Shown: piece by piece, positions 1-12,285 of the stretch
Layout of the letters: each line of letters begins with the position of its first letter
How positions within the stretch are numbered: the stretch's first letter is position 1
Assembly: GCA_001600175.1 (NCBI GenBank)
Contig: BCJC01000001.1
Span: 1,010,065-1,074,064, forward strand
Reading direction: 5' to 3'
DNA: 64,000 bases
Source of the DNA: Erythrobasidium yunnanense
Taxonomy: Eukaryota; Basidiomycota; Cystobasidiomycetes; Erythrobasidiales; Erythrobasidiaceae
Translations under genes and position numbers: made by a program
The notes under the pieces: model-generated
What the model was told of the DNA's origin: nothing
Database searches by the model: none
Seen by the model: the letters and a program-made list of their open reading frames with translations, nothing else

Positions 1-38
1 CGTATGATAAGTAGGAATAGGATAACAAGCCGTCTGAT

Positions 39-713
39 CTATGTAGCCTTTAAATCTTCGTACACCTTCTGTGAAGCTTCTCCGAGCAGATTATGAATCC
101 ATTCTTTCGCTCCCGTATATCCGTGCTCCTGCATAGTCGCCCAAGTATAGGCCTCAAAGACGCTTGCAGCCAGTGTGTGGCCAGACAGTACTTCCCTCCG
201 CTGATGTTCGCCTACCCTGAGACGTTTCGGCAGTCCATAAGCTGTCGAGATGGCACCCAGCGTAATATTTTGGACCAAGGCAGATCGCATATTCTGCGCG
301 CATTCAGCATTACTGTTTTAAGCACTATATTGTCCTACGCTGACTCACAGTGTGTCCGCCACTAGAAAGATTGGGAAACTTCGCCTGAAGTAGATCGGTC
401 ACAGCCAATTCGAGGCAAGCATCGCCGTAAGTCTGTTCAAAGCGTTGGGATTCAGCGTTCCATTGTACAAGCTTGACATCGTCTTCACCTCGAATACGTC
501 GTACGTCTTTTGGCTCTTCCCCGGAGGATGCTCAAATCCACTGCGGTGTAGTCCTTCCGTGAAGAAGCTCTTGTGAGTGAATACTGTATCCCGGAGCTCT
601 GCTCGAATGAAAGGCAGTGGAGGGAGAGTTTTGCGATCGAGTGCCTGTAGATGCTTGTGAAGGCGGGGCATACTGTTAATTGCCTGGCTCCAGCCTGGGA
701 GGATCTTCGTCAT
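39..713 (-). CDS. RNase III-like protein, copy 1
   Basis: Predicted 187-aa single-domain protein built from exons 713-489, 432-349 and 293-39 (introns of 56 and 55 bp), total 564 nt in frame. The spliced product contains the RNase III hallmark as DVFETYGDA (residues about 73-81), followed by a helix ending in FPNLSSGG and the C-terminal LAASVFEAYTW motif. Against E. coli RNase III, the acidic positions 41, 45 and 117 are kept as E, D and E, position 38 is D, but Asp114 is replaced by Ser. No double-stranded RNA binding domain is visible. In fungi such lone, partly degenerate domains occur in mitochondrial large-subunit ribosomal proteins (Mrpl15/mL57 type) as well as in RNA-processing enzymes. 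A structural role is therefore possible; activity is doubtful. A paralogue lies directly upstream on the same strand. Confidence 0.72.
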
Positions 714-1019
714 ATCGATGCTGGGAGAAGTAAGGAAGGAATGGCAGTTATCTCGCGCGCAGCTCCATTTCTGTCAGGTGTAGTGATGAGGTGCCGACGC
801 CCTCACATCAGCATCCCATCTGTTCAACAAGCCGGGCCGCAACCCTACGTTCAATCCTTGTCAAACGAGCAGCTATCTTTCGCTCGAACTAGAATGTGGA
901 ACATATTTAGAAAGCTAGAATCGGCTGCGTTGCGAGATTGTATTACGATACGGTTGTGAGGGAGTCGATAGCGGAAAGGCAGATAGAGAGCGTTCGTTGA
1001 GCAGATACGTTAAGGATCT

Positions 1020-1688
1020 TTATCTGAAGTAGAGGGCGCGCATCTCTTTGTAGAGAACTTCAGCGAGGTTTGCGTAGATGCCCTCGATCCAGGCAGCAGC
1101 GACTTCGTGACCATGTTGGACATAGACGGCCCAGAGGTAGGCTTCGAAGAGATTTGCGGCGATAATTTCGGTCTGCTTGAGAAGTGTCGTCTGACCGCTG
1201 CCTGCTACAAGCTTCTCCGGCATGCCGTAAATCCTGGAGATAACCGCTAGGGTTGTGTTGCGCACTAGACAGCTGCGCGTGTCCTGTAAGTAACGAGATC
1301 AGGTTGTGCAATACCTTTTGGCATGTTTTGGTACATTACGAACCGTCATTCCGCCTTTGGACAGGTTGGTATACTTTTGAGCCAAAAAAAGCGGTGGTGA
1401 GGAGCTGAAGAACAGCGTCGCCGTAGGTCTGAAGTGGCACGATCGTACATAGCGTCCATTAGTATGAGGCGACAGCTGTGTAGCAGCCATGCTCACCTCG
1501 AATGCATCATAGGTCAGTCGGTTCTGTCCAGCCCGATGCTCAAAAGGGTGTTTGAACAAGTACTGGAGATAGCGAGTCTTGTGTGTGTAGACGGTCTTAC
1601 CTAGCTCTTCGTTGATCTCGGGAAGAGCAGGTAGGTCATCGACAGATAGGGCTGCGAGGGCGACCTGGAAGGGGGATTCGGCGGCCAT
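1020..1688 (-). pseudogene. RNase III-like protein, copy 2, frame-disrupted
   Basis: Paralogue of the gene at 39-713 with the same three-exon plan: 1688-1497, 1428-1344 and 1283-1020. It keeps THKTRY, the split motif TYDAFE/TYGDA and IIAANLFEAYLW, with Asn at the position of catalytic Asp114. The middle exon is 85 nt where copy 1 has 84. The extra base falls in a run of seven T (minus strand, 1384-1390) and throws the frame off just before the segment that reads LAQKYTNLSKGGMT in the shifted frame. Either this copy is a recent pseudogene or the homopolymer length is a sequence error. No alternative GT/AG choice I tried restores the frame. The ATG at 1688 is the first codon of the conserved part. 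Confidence 0.6.
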
Positions 1689-1788
1689 GTTTTGTGCGAC
1701 TGGAAGATTGGGATGAGAAAGGGACTCAAGAAGTAAGAAGCCTGTTCTTAACTCTTGATTATAAGAACACAACCTCGAGCGAGTCATG

Positions 1789-2451
1789 TTCCGGAAGAGT
1801 CAGAAGCGTCTGACGCGTTCTTCATGATCTTGCAACGATCCATCCTCGAACAAAGGGCGACTGGCGGCCAGACCATAGCCGTTGTGCCATCGCAGCCGAG
1901 ATTGTCGAACACGCTTGACTTGCTCGCGTTAGCCTTAAGGCTTCTCACCTGGCGAGCAAGCAATCGTGCGGTGAACTTACCTTTACTGAGATCTGAAGCG
2001 ATCAGACGCAGGACTTGCCTAGGCCAATAGGCGTACTGGTGCCAAACGGCCGCCCATAGTACAAGAATCTCGTTCACGGTGGCACTATGCGTTAACATTG
2101 TCAGTCAAGAAAGGCCGTTGAAGCGTCGTTGTCGGGAAACTCGAATAGGCTCTAACAGGTGGACAACTCCAACGGTGAGCCGTTCTCGACCGAGCGTGAG
2201 TCTGTCTAGATGGAAAGGCCTCCGGGTTCTAGAAGCTGCGTGGCAAGTATATTATCATCCAGATCTAACGAAGTTTCGTGAAGGAGCGGACTCACTCAGG
2301 CTTGTATGGAGAGATCAAAAGGCGAGGTTAGCGTTCTCAGTAGCCGGGAGTACATGGTCTATCATTCCGAAAGCGAAAGGGTCAACGCGTAGAGCGCCTT
2401 TTTGAAATCGCAGAAGAAAGTGAAGAAGGAAAGCACAGCAAAGCACGAGAT
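1789..2451. other. gap without a convincing gene
   Basis: About 660 bp between the second RNase III-like gene and the 298-aa protein. Short open frames exist on both strands (minus 1784-2098, plus 2079-2405), but neither shows a recognisable motif, a matching splice partner or a biased composition, so I do not call them. Confidence 0.4.
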
Positions 2452-3348
2452 TTATAGCCCTCCCCTTCTGGCTTTAGCTTGATACTCTCTGAAGGTCTTT
2501 TTGGGACCCTTGCGCTGCTTCTTCTCGTAATCAGGAGAGATGACAAGCCCCGTATGACCCCCGTTATATTCAACGGCGGAATACTTATCTGTAAACTTTT
2601 TCATAGCAGTGTAGCCAGGATCCCTATGAGCATCCTTCGGAAGGTAATCCTGAATATTTCTGAGATTGGCGAGAACCTTGGCATCCTCAGTACCGTTACC
2701 ATCGAAGATACGATCGTTGACAAAGAAATCCTCGGTGATGATGTAGTCGTTATCTGAATTGGCTCCGATGCCCATAATCCGGCTCGTCTTCATCGGCTGC
2801 TTGCCGTACCATTCGGCTGTGCCAGGTACATTGCTCATGGAAGTTTGGCTTGCTTTGCGACTTTTCCGGTCGAAGTTGGGTGGCTCCAATCTATATCCCC
2901 AGGCATTGCCCGAGACATACGGGAAACGCTCCTTGAACTCTCGCTTGGCCTTGTTTTGCAGATCAAGCACGCCGATGCCCTTCGTCGATAGGCGCAGGAG
3001 GTTCAGTAGCCTTGTGAGTTCGAGTCGATCCTCGGCGAGCTTGAACTGAGAGTGGTATGCTCTGTCGTTATTCGATCGCAGTACCAAGCGGTCTTTCGAT
3101 CGGTGCGATCCAGGCTCGAAAACGATATCATCCAGCTTGTGCCATATGATTGATCCGTTCATGGCCCACTCTTGTGTACGTGGGATGTCAGATGCGCTCA
3201 ATCCATCAACCGATATACCAGGACCACTTGAAGCGGTGCTAGCTGCAGAGCTGCTGTTTGAAACGCGACGCGAGCTGGGTCTTGGAGGTACAGGGTTTGT
3301 GTGGCCTGCTGACAGTCTGGGAAGCCGGTTGCGGTTGTTGCGAGACAT
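2452..3348 (-). CDS. unknown 298-aa protein
   Basis: Intronless 298-aa frame starting at an ATG with a Ser/Arg/Pro-rich N-terminus (residues 1-50), a mixed middle section and a strongly basic C-terminus (about residues 275-298, KKQRKGPKKTFREYQAKAR). No signal peptide or membrane segment is seen. I do not recognise the family. The basic tail and lack of targeting signals would fit a nuclear or nucleic-acid-binding protein, but that is only a guess. A purine-rich run on the plus strand at about 3437-3460 is pyrimidine-rich when read in the gene's direction and lies about 90 nt upstream of the start, as is common in fungal promoters. The length and lack of internal stops make it a likely real gene. 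Confidence 0.65.
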   Translation of the reverse strand: MSRNNRNRLPRLSAGHTNPVPPRPSSRRVSNSSSAASTASSGPGISVDGLSASDIPRTQEWAMNGSIIWHKLDDIVFEPGSHRSKDRLVLRSNNDRAYHSQFKLAEDRLELTRLLNLLRLSTKGIGVLDLQNKAKREFKERFPYVSGNAWGYRLEPPNFDRKSRKASQTSMSNVPGTAEWYGKQPMKTSRIMGIGANSDNDYIITEDFFVNDRIFDGNGTEDAKVLANLRNIQDYLPKDAHRDPGYTAMKKFTDKYSAVEYNGGHTGLVISPDYEKKQRKGPKKTFREYQAKARRGGL

Positions 3349-4028
3349 GGTGTGAATGGGATGGGTTGTGGGGGAAGGTTTGCGTGGGACTGATGTGTGG
3401 AGCAGATGAGCTTTGGAGTGCAGATCACTTTCTGTGAGGAAGGGAAGAGAGAGGTGGGAGTTGAGCGGGGTGCGATTTTATACCCAGCTGATTTGCGAAA
3501 AACCTCTCGAGTCCGACAGCAGGCGGTGTCACTCGTAAAACAACGTGTGACTCATCAGCTTGTTTTGAAAGGGGGAGGCTTAAAGTCGAATGCTTTCGCG
3601 CTAGAGGTGATGCTGCTATTCCGTATACTTTGCAACGATGATGGCCATTTTGAGGGAAGGCTGGACGCAGGGGAGATCAACAGTATCTGGTTCAGTAATA
3701 CTATGATATACATAGAGTGCAGACTTACTCGAAGTCGTGCTTGAAGTTTGAAGGCATGCGTGGTGCACCATTTGTCCACGATCCTGAGCGAGGGATGAGA
3801 AAGCCTACAATGTGATTTAGGTGAGTGCAGGCAGAGTAAGAGTTAGGAGAGGGGAAGGAGGAATCAGGAGGGAGATGTGACGCTGAACTTTTCCGTCTTG
3901 CACAGCATAATTAGCGCAAGCAGATGAGACAACGGTATCCGACCTGAGAAAAGGGTTCAAAGTAAAGTCTAATTGCGGTTTCGCTGTACCTAGCTCAACC
4001 TAACTGCCCTCGAGGGTTATGTCTCTCT
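3349..4028. other. intergenic, promoter side of the 298-aa gene
   Basis: About 680 bp with purine-rich blocks on the plus strand (about 3437-3460 and 3836-3875). Short frames on both strands show no family signal. Probably promoter of the minus-strand gene ending at 2452 plus the 3' region of UGP1. Confidence 0.4.
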
Positions 4029-6021
<1,993 letters not shown>

Positions 6022-6571
6022 GATTGACTGTCTGTAACTGATGTATACTGCTTTGTTGTGTATCGCCCAAACTGGTTGGAGCAGAAGCAAGAAGCGAAGA
6101 TATGATAGCTGGATTGAGTGAGGCGCCGGGCCAGCAGGTCAAATCCAGGAACAGAACAGGCCTGCCGGATGCAAAGTAAAGCGTTGACGTTGGGGGCACA
6201 CTCTGGGAAGATTATAGTATCACAAGATGAGCCTTCCTCGTAATGATCCATCATCCATCCATCCATCCAACCTCAATCTTCCTCGTTCTTTGCCCTCGAG
6301 CTCCTTGTCTTTCCGACAATCTAGACTGATATACGATTGCAAGATGGACAAGCTCATGCACATACTGACGAAACTGACCTTATCACGCTGACGATGATGT
6401 CGACGTTCCTCGTTGACTGCTCCGCTCAAGCCTTATGCTCAATCGCGATCCTGCCGTAATTCTTCGTTGGGCGCAAAGGCCACTTTTACCTCCCCCATTG
6501 TCGTCGCACACCTCTCTCCTTCCTACCAGCTTCATCATCTACATTCACTCTACACCTTCACTAACCGCACC
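6022..6571. promoter_or_regulatory. divergent intergenic region of UGP1 and a surface-protein gene
   Basis: About 550 bp between divergent starts at 6021 (minus) and 6572 (plus), so it must hold both promoters. It contains a short CCAT/ATCC repeat at about 6247-6269 and a pyrimidine-rich leader just before the plus-strand ATG. No TATA box is obvious. Confidence 0.5.
6247..6269. repeat. ATCC microsatellite
   Basis: About four to five tandem copies of a 4-bp ATCC unit in the divergent promoter region. Too short to be remarkable except as a length-variable site. Confidence 0.7.
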
Positions 6572-7619
6572 ATGAAGTTCTCCCTCTCTCTCGTCGGCGC
6601 GACTGCCCTCGCTCTCTCTGCCATCCCAGCTCACGCTCAGGGCGACACCCCAGTACGACGGCTTCCATAGGACATCAGCAAAAACACTCACTGATGCTGT
6701 GAAACAGACGATCCAAACTCCAGCGGCGATCGTACAGTGTCAGCCTGTTCAGATTGGTTTCTCGGGCGGCCAATCCCCATACTTTTTGAGCGTCTTACCG
6801 GGGGGCTAGTTTTCATTGCTTCTCAGTAGTCTACAAAGATATACTGACTTTGGCGACTCAGGCGATATCTCCGCGCCTTCAATTCAGACTTTCCCAGTCC
6901 AAAACGCCGCCGGAGCCTACACATGGAACGCCAACATCGCAGCTGGTACCTCGATCACTTTCCAGATCAGAGGTTCAAGAGGTGTATTGAACTACTCTCG
7001 TGCGTGAAGCCCTCCCTTGATTCAAGCTCATCGATCCGTGCTGACAAGTGGGTCCCTTCGCATATGATCAGAGCAAGTTACTATCCAGTCATCTAGCGAG
7101 TAGGGCATACAAAGCTTCAATAAACACTGAGAGCGATAAGCTGAGACGATCGTTTTCAGCAACTCCTGCCTCGGACAAGGCCAGCCAACCGCAGGTTCAG
7201 GTGCCACATCGAGTGGTAGTGCTACCTCTCCATCCTCATCTAGCGTAAACTCCGCATCGAGCGCCGCTTCTTCAATCTCGTCCTCGCTGTCCTCCGTCAG
7301 CTCCAGCCTGGCTTCCGAGGTTTCAAGCCGACAATCGTGCGTTTCCTACAACGACAACTTACTACATCAATCACTAATGTTACCTCATGTGGATGTCAGA
7401 TCCGCCAGCTCCGCTCTCTCGAGCGTAGTCTCGTCCCTCTCGTCCGGCGCTACCTCAGCTACTTCTGCAGCCAGCTCTTCAGCCGCTCCCTCCTCGTCGG
7501 CTCCTGCCCCTTCGGCACAACCTACTGGAGCTGCTTCTTCCACCACACAAGTGGTCGGAAAGGTCGCCCTGGTAGCTGGTGTCATGGCTGTCTCCGCCAT
7601 GCTCTTCATCGGAGCTTAA
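6572..7619 (+). CDS. Ser-rich secreted protein, probable GPI anchor
   Basis: Predicted 246-aa surface protein. Exons 6572-6652, 6708-6804, 6862-6999, 7049-7076, 7160-7336 and 7400-7619 sum to 741 nt. The N-terminus is a signal peptide cut after about AHAQG. A compact domain follows with PAAIVQCQPVQIGFSGG, PYFLSVLPGG and GTSITFQIRGSRG, a pattern I know from many small basidiomycete extracellular proteins of unknown function. Then comes a long Ser/Ala/Thr-rich stalk and a hydrophobic C-terminus (VGKVALVAGVMAVSAMLFIGA) typical of a GPI-attachment signal. The second intron (6805-6861) appears to use a GC donor, needed to join LPGG to DISAPSIQ. One exon is only 28 nt. Likely cell-wall or plasma-membrane bound. 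Confidence 0.82.
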
Positions 7620-7907
7620 AGATAGGGTTGGGAAAACGGGGCGCAGCAAAGTTCTGCACCAGCATCGTCCCGCTTGAACTTCCGCTTCCATTCCTCCAGG
7701 CATGGTCTTGATTTTAGTATTGTTTATTGTTGGGTTGTTCTATCAGTGTTCCATCCTCGACGCAGGACCAGAGATGCGTTGTTATTTCTCCCGCTGTCGT
7801 GTGTCATATCCTTCCTAATCTGTTATTACTATTCGATAAGCTCTCTGCCACTCTGTTCAGTCTCCAAGCTGTCCGATCTAGACCTCGCTGATCCAGAGAC
7901 TCTCACA

Positions 7908-8583
7908 TTATGCCTTGTAGGGAGGCGCACTTTCACCGTCAGCGGACGGCAGCAGTGCTGAAGAGGGACTGTGCTGCGTGTTGTATGGCTGTATTACGGC
8001 TGATTCGGCTTGCGCCTGTCTCTGCGACTTGATCTGATCTATACGCAGTTGAGCCTCCGATGGGCTGTTGCGTTGCTTTGGAGCTTCGATATAACTTTCG
8101 TAGGTCTGGGTATCCCGATACAGCATTCTGAGTATGCGTCCCAGGCGTATCTGTTTCCTCTCTTCCCTAGGTGACCGTTTCGTACGCAATGACGTCGAGC
8201 TGAGGAATGGACCGAGCTCGTTGCGCCAGAAGTTGACAAGAATTCTCGTCACCCAAGATGCAGCTTCATCACCGTGCTTAGCGAGCGTCTCTTCAAGTTC
8301 CAGATGATAGCGCTCCAGACAATGTGAAATGACATCGACGGTTCCGCTCCATTCAGGTTGCAATCGTTTAACCTGTTCGATCTTGGTGAAGAAGTAACTG
8401 TGATGCAGATCGCAGGTCGTCAGCCATGAATGTTCATCCTCAACACTCGCTGATCCAGCTTTACTCGAGATTAGCGCTGGCTTCTTCGACCGTCGAGGCT
8501 TGCAGGAATGGGACAGCGAAGCAGGCAATCTCATCCTGCTTGGTCAGTGGAATAAGCTGCAATCGTTTGGCCAATCTCAGCAT
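7908..8583 (-). CDS. unknown protein, tandem family A copy 1
   Basis: Two exons (8583-8465 and 8397-7908, intron 67 bp) give 202 aa. The N-terminus MLRLAKRLQLIPL, QASTVEEASANLD, the core RLQPEWSGTVDV, LEETLAKHGDEAASWV and FWRNELGPFLSSTSLRTKRS are shared position by position with the next gene (9125-9799). The C-terminal third is polar and probably disordered. No signal peptide, membrane helix or catalytic motif is apparent and I do not recognise the family. The conserved HGDEAA-WV segment and a Ser/Arg-rich SPREERKQ site are the best handles for a search. Start chosen at the ATG that matches the paralogue's start. Confidence 0.7.
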
Positions 8584-9124
8584 GTTCTCAGAGTCGTAAC
8601 AGATTGGCGTCGAGCAGACCGGCAATTCGGATTCTTCAGTCTCTCCCGCAAAGTAGTAGTCGCGATATTGGGATTGCAAAGATATGTAATCACAGGGGTA
8701 TCGAAGGTATGAGCTCGATCAGACACGCAGCTGCCGAACAGGATACCATGATCTCTCAAAATAATTATTCAAAGATACTGCAGAAGGAGGGAAGGCAAGG
8801 CAGAGGGAAAGAGAGAGAGAAAGAGGGCGGAGCGGCATCTCCACCTGTTCTCCATACGCGAACTCTCTACATTCCACATTCCTTTCACCTTCTTTCATGA
8901 TCCGTCTTTCACTTGTCCATGTGCAACTTGGTTCTTTATATTTTGTGGATCTGTTCTATCAGTGTCCAAGTCTTGACATGATGCCAGAAATGGGATTGAC
9001 ATTCTATTAAGCGTTTGATTTGTCAATGTTGATATTCTTCTTATCTCAAGATCATTCAATATCATCGGATTCCCCGACCGAGGCCGCCCGAGACTAGTCC
9101 AGTATTGTAGTGATTCTGCTTGCC
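8584..9124. other. intergenic, promoter of tandem family A copy 1
   Basis: About 540 bp. It holds a purine-rich block on the plus strand at about 8783-8830 (pyrimidine-rich in the direction of the downstream minus gene), typical of fungal promoters. No gene seen. Confidence 0.45.
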
Positions 9125-9799
9125 TCAAGCCCTGTAAGGCGGGGACCTTTCGTTAATATTGAACAGCCCGGCTGCCTGAGATGGGGCCTCAGATGAGTTC
9201 TGCTCCACATTGGAATTTTCAAACCCAGCAGCTCTGCCTTGTGTTTGTCTCTCCAGCTTGATCTGATTTATGCGATCTCGAGCTTTAAACGGCGTACGTG
9301 CTCGCCTCACAGCATCGAGATGTTGTTCGTAGGTCTGGGAACCTTCGTATAGAGAGTCGAGGATCTCCCCAAAGCATGTCTGCTTCCGTTCCTCTCTAGA
9401 CGACCGCTTCAGGCCCAGTGACGTTGATCTGAGGAATCGTCCCAACTTTTGGTCCCAGAAATTTGCAATCTTGTCTGTGACCCAAGGAGCAGCTTCATCG
9501 CCATGCCGAACCAAGGTTTGTTCCAGTTCGAGGTGATAGTTGCACAGATTCTCCCAGCACACAGTCGCGCTCCACTCGGGTTGTATGTTTTGCAGCTGGT
9601 CCAAGATACCAAAGAAGTGGCTGCAGCATCGTCAGCCGGTACTTACTGTATAGTCTACGAATGACCCTGGGACATACTCAAGATTTGCACTGGCTTGCTC
9701 AACTGTGGAGGCTTGCGGATAAGGAAGAGAAAAGCCGGCGACTATCTTGTCTTGTTCGCTTAAAGGTATGACGTTAATAGCTTTGGCAAGTCTGAACAT
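9125..9799 (-). CDS. unknown protein, tandem family A copy 2
   Basis: Two exons (9799-9678 and 9620-9125, intron 57 bp) give 205 aa, collinear with the neighbour at 7908-8583 including the position and phase of the single intron. Shared elements: MFRLAKAINVIPL, QASTVEQASANLD, IQPEWSAT, LEQTLVRHGDEAAPWV, FLRSTSLGLKRSSREERKQ and a C-terminal PPYRA end (PPYKA in copy 1). Divergence is large outside these blocks, so the duplication is not very recent or the family evolves fast. No known domain recognised. Confidence 0.7.
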
Positions 9800-10066
9800 G
9801 CTTTGAGGGAGACAGTAGTAGTCAGAGTGGACGAGAGATCCAGTCAGAGTCCCGGCCCGAATTGGAATGCGAAGACGTCAAAGTCTTCTCCGCTTAGGTA
9901 TCGATTTCTGTCACCGAGTGGTATCTTGGCAAGTGATGCGATTGTTGTGTGCAAAAGCCTGTCGCTACAGTACGAAAATGGGTGGTGCGGAAGTCTCTCT
10001 GAATTGTACAAGAGCAAAGCTGGGTTACACGGTAAGAAAAGGAGAACTCGCTGATATGCAATCAGA

Positions 10067-10503
10067 TCAATTATCGTAATCACCTCCTCCTCCTGAATCG
10101 CCTCCCTGCTGGCGGCCTACACCACCTCTAGGACCCGCTGGCTGGTAGCCTCGATGGCGTCTTCTCTGAAGACCTTGCTGATGAGCTTTCCAAGCCTGCA
10201 TCTTGACAGCTCTCCCGTTCCTACAATAAACGTAGAAGGTCAACTATACCAGCACAAAGGGACGTTTAATGAGGAGCATGACTCACTGCATGTAGTACCC
10301 TCGCCCATGATGACCATGTGTAAGCCAACCAATGCAGCGAGCTACCATGTGTTGATGCGTGAAGCGTCGCATCAGACTATACGAGATACAGAGGCGTCAG
10401 CCAGCAGCGGTCGATCTCCGAGATGATACGCTCACCCTGGTCGGTTCTGCTGTCGTCCCTATCCGTTTCCACCTTCGTCATCATCGTAGCCTTGTCCAGA
10501 CAT
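10067..10503 (-). CDS. small Gly-rich protein with an in-frame TAG
   Basis: Three exons (10503-10436, 10376-10287, 10220-10067) join in matching phase to exactly 104 codons ending in TGA. The only interruption is a TAG at codon 15 (10461-10459). The text before it, MSGQGYDDDEGGNG, and after it, GRQQNRPG, both resemble the C-terminus GRQQGGDSGGGGDYDN. The middle, YYMQNGRAVKMQAWKAHQQ and RRRHRGYQPAGPRGG, is basic. Options: stop read-through, a nonsense allele or sequence error, or translation from the internal ATG at codon 24 with the first 14 codons acting as an in-frame upstream ORF. I do not recognise the family. Confidence 0.45.
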
Positions 10504-10960
10504 GGCTTAGTCAAGTGTTTGAACTGTCTTTGGTCTGTGATAGTCTGCCCGGTAGTTTCAGAGAGATGGGCAGAGCAGAGCAGCAAGGATGGGGCTTGCG
10601 CTCGAGCTAGTTAGCGAGCTTGCATTGCCATAGCTTGTAGGTTAGGAGTCAGCTGATAGAGCCCTTGACCGTACCGCAACAAAGGGAACAGGGAACAAGC
10701 GGAAGATGTCGGTAGTTTACGTGGGCGGAGAAGTAGGTGGGGGCCTAGAAATGTTAGAAAAGATAGTCAAGCTCGAGAAGTGTAGCTTAGTGAATGAATC
10801 TCCCATTGATACAGGTGTTGGAATTACTGCGACGATAATGAAGCGATAGGGGTCTTGGTTTTCCCAAAGGGTGTCTGCGTGAGCAAGGGTAAGTTGGTTA
10901 TCATCGTGACACGAATGATATAGCTTACGTAGCCAGTGTGCATCTTGCCCTTGAGACCGT
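10504..10960. other. intergenic, no convincing gene
   Basis: About 450 bp. A plus-strand frame beginning at 10707 (MSVVYVGGEVGGG) superficially recalls the start of selenoprotein-K-like proteins but ends after 47 codons without their membrane helix, so it is not called. Confidence 0.35.
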
Positions 10961-11491
10961 CTATCCACGACACATTGGAGGGACCGCTGGAAGGGCGCAC
11001 GTAAGATTGGCCGCGATAGCTTGAGCATGCGTTCCTTCGTCGGCAGTCGCAATGACTGTATCGTTTATCGATACGTTGTACATCCTGCATCCCCAGCCTG
11101 AGAATGTCCCAGCGGGTACGTATCCCTGCAGATTTGGCACATTGTCCGCCAAGTATGCGCTCCTGCAAGCCATTTCAGGCTTTCCGGCTTTCACTGCACC
11201 ATCCCTCAGGAAGTTGCACTGCTCCAAGCATTGCTCCCAAAGAGTAGTATAGTTTGCCGAAGAGTATGGCAGATCCCAAGCGTAGACTTGGTTTGCGGAA
11301 GGGAGGGTGACGGTGAATGATTGATAGTCTGCTTCTGTAGCGTTTGGAGTGGTGACAGGATAGGCGACTATGCATGCGGCCGGGTCTACAGGTAGATAGC
11401 CAGCACCACCAGCTCGTTCAAAAAGACCTGAAGGAGCCGCAGTGACGAGAAGGGAGGTTGCTGATATGAGGATGGCCAGTCGCAGCATCAT
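10961..11491 (-). CDS. secreted protein of unknown function
   Basis: Intronless 176-aa frame with a strong signal peptide (MMLRLAILISATSLLVTAAP, residues 1-20). The rest is an extracellular-type domain with several Cys residues (for example EQCLEQCNFLRDG, ACRSAYLAD, GWGCRMYN, NLTCALPAVPPMC) and N-glycosylation sequons (NATEAD, NYTT, NVSINDT, NLT). No membrane anchor follows. I do not recognise the family; the pattern is common among small secreted fungal proteins, including effectors and wall-associated proteins. The 3' end could instead be spliced, but the natural stop gives a sensible Cys-terminated domain. Confidence 0.65.
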   Translation of the reverse strand: MMLRLAILISATSLLVTAAPSGLFERAGGAGYLPVDPAACIVAYPVTTPNATEADYQSFTVTLPSANQVYAWDLPYSSANYTTLWEQCLEQCNFLRDGAVKAGKPEMACRSAYLADNVPNLQGYVPAGTFSGWGCRMYNVSINDTVIATADEGTHAQAIAANLTCALPAVPPMCRG

Positions 11492-12285
11492 AATATTGAT
11501 GGAATTGTCGTGTTAAGAGCAGAGAGCTGTCCAATTCCTGCTAGCTCCTTCTTGCTTCCCGCTATTTTTTGGCCAAAGTACGGACGCCCGGATGGATGGC
11601 TGATTATTCTTGGTCGAGCTAGACCTACGAGGTACAGGGCCAACCACGCAGACAGACATCCATGTTCCTTCATCTCAAAGCTGCTGATCCATCCGACTTC
11701 CTGGGCACTTTACCAAAGCCGGCACTGCGATCGAATGAGTAGCGTGGTCATTCGCGTAGAGGGTCCATCAACGAGGCAGCTTCATCGTCAAAAGCAACGG
11801 TCTAGCTCTCATAGATGGATGTGTGCGAACGCTCGGCCATGCTCGAAAAGCAAGAATTGTCGATGGTCGAGGAAGCAGCCTCCCAAAGTCTCTGGAAGTA
11901 GCGAAAGCCTTGCAGATCGACTGCATCTTGAACATCACATCTAATACCTCCATGTGTCCTGCGCATTTCCTATCTGATCCTTCTTCATCGACGTCCCGGG
12001 ACAGGCAAGAGAGCTCTCACATGTGCTCTCTCTAAGGCTTCTGTCCTTATCATGTCAAGCTGCGAAAAAAAGGCATAACTCGACAATCACGGACTTCACC
12101 ATTGATTGGCAACTCGCGCCTTTGCAACATGAGCTTGAAAGGTAAAGACAAGCTAGCTGGGAGAGCGTGTCTACAGCTTAGCTCGTCTTTCACATAGATG
12201 AGCAGACTTTATTAGATTCAGGTGAGCTTCTGCGTACTTCCCTCCCTTACGCTCCTCCGCTGATTAACGCTTTCGCTCAGCTACC
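11492..12285. other. intergenic with a 5' leader conserved between paralogues
   Basis: About 790 bp. Its right part (about 12131-12285) resembles the leader of the next paralogous gene (about 13420-13581) and contains a probable 5' UTR intron ending GCTCAG just before the ATG at 12286. A long plus frame at 11510-11944 shows no family signal and is not called. Confidence 0.45.

Noticed and set aside
7385-7703. Minus-strand Ala/Glu-rich frames
   Set aside because: Antisense shadow of the Ser/Ala-rich stalk of the GPI-type protein.
10707-10850. Plus-strand frame starting MSVVYVGGEV, reminiscent of selenoprotein-K-like proteins
   Set aside because: Only 47 codons, lacks the membrane helix and Gly/Arg tail of that family, and no splice extension makes sense.
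11510-11944. 144-codon plus-strand frame
   Set aside because: No domain, signal peptide or paralogue; composition is like random Arg/Ser-rich shadow, and it lies in a promoter region.
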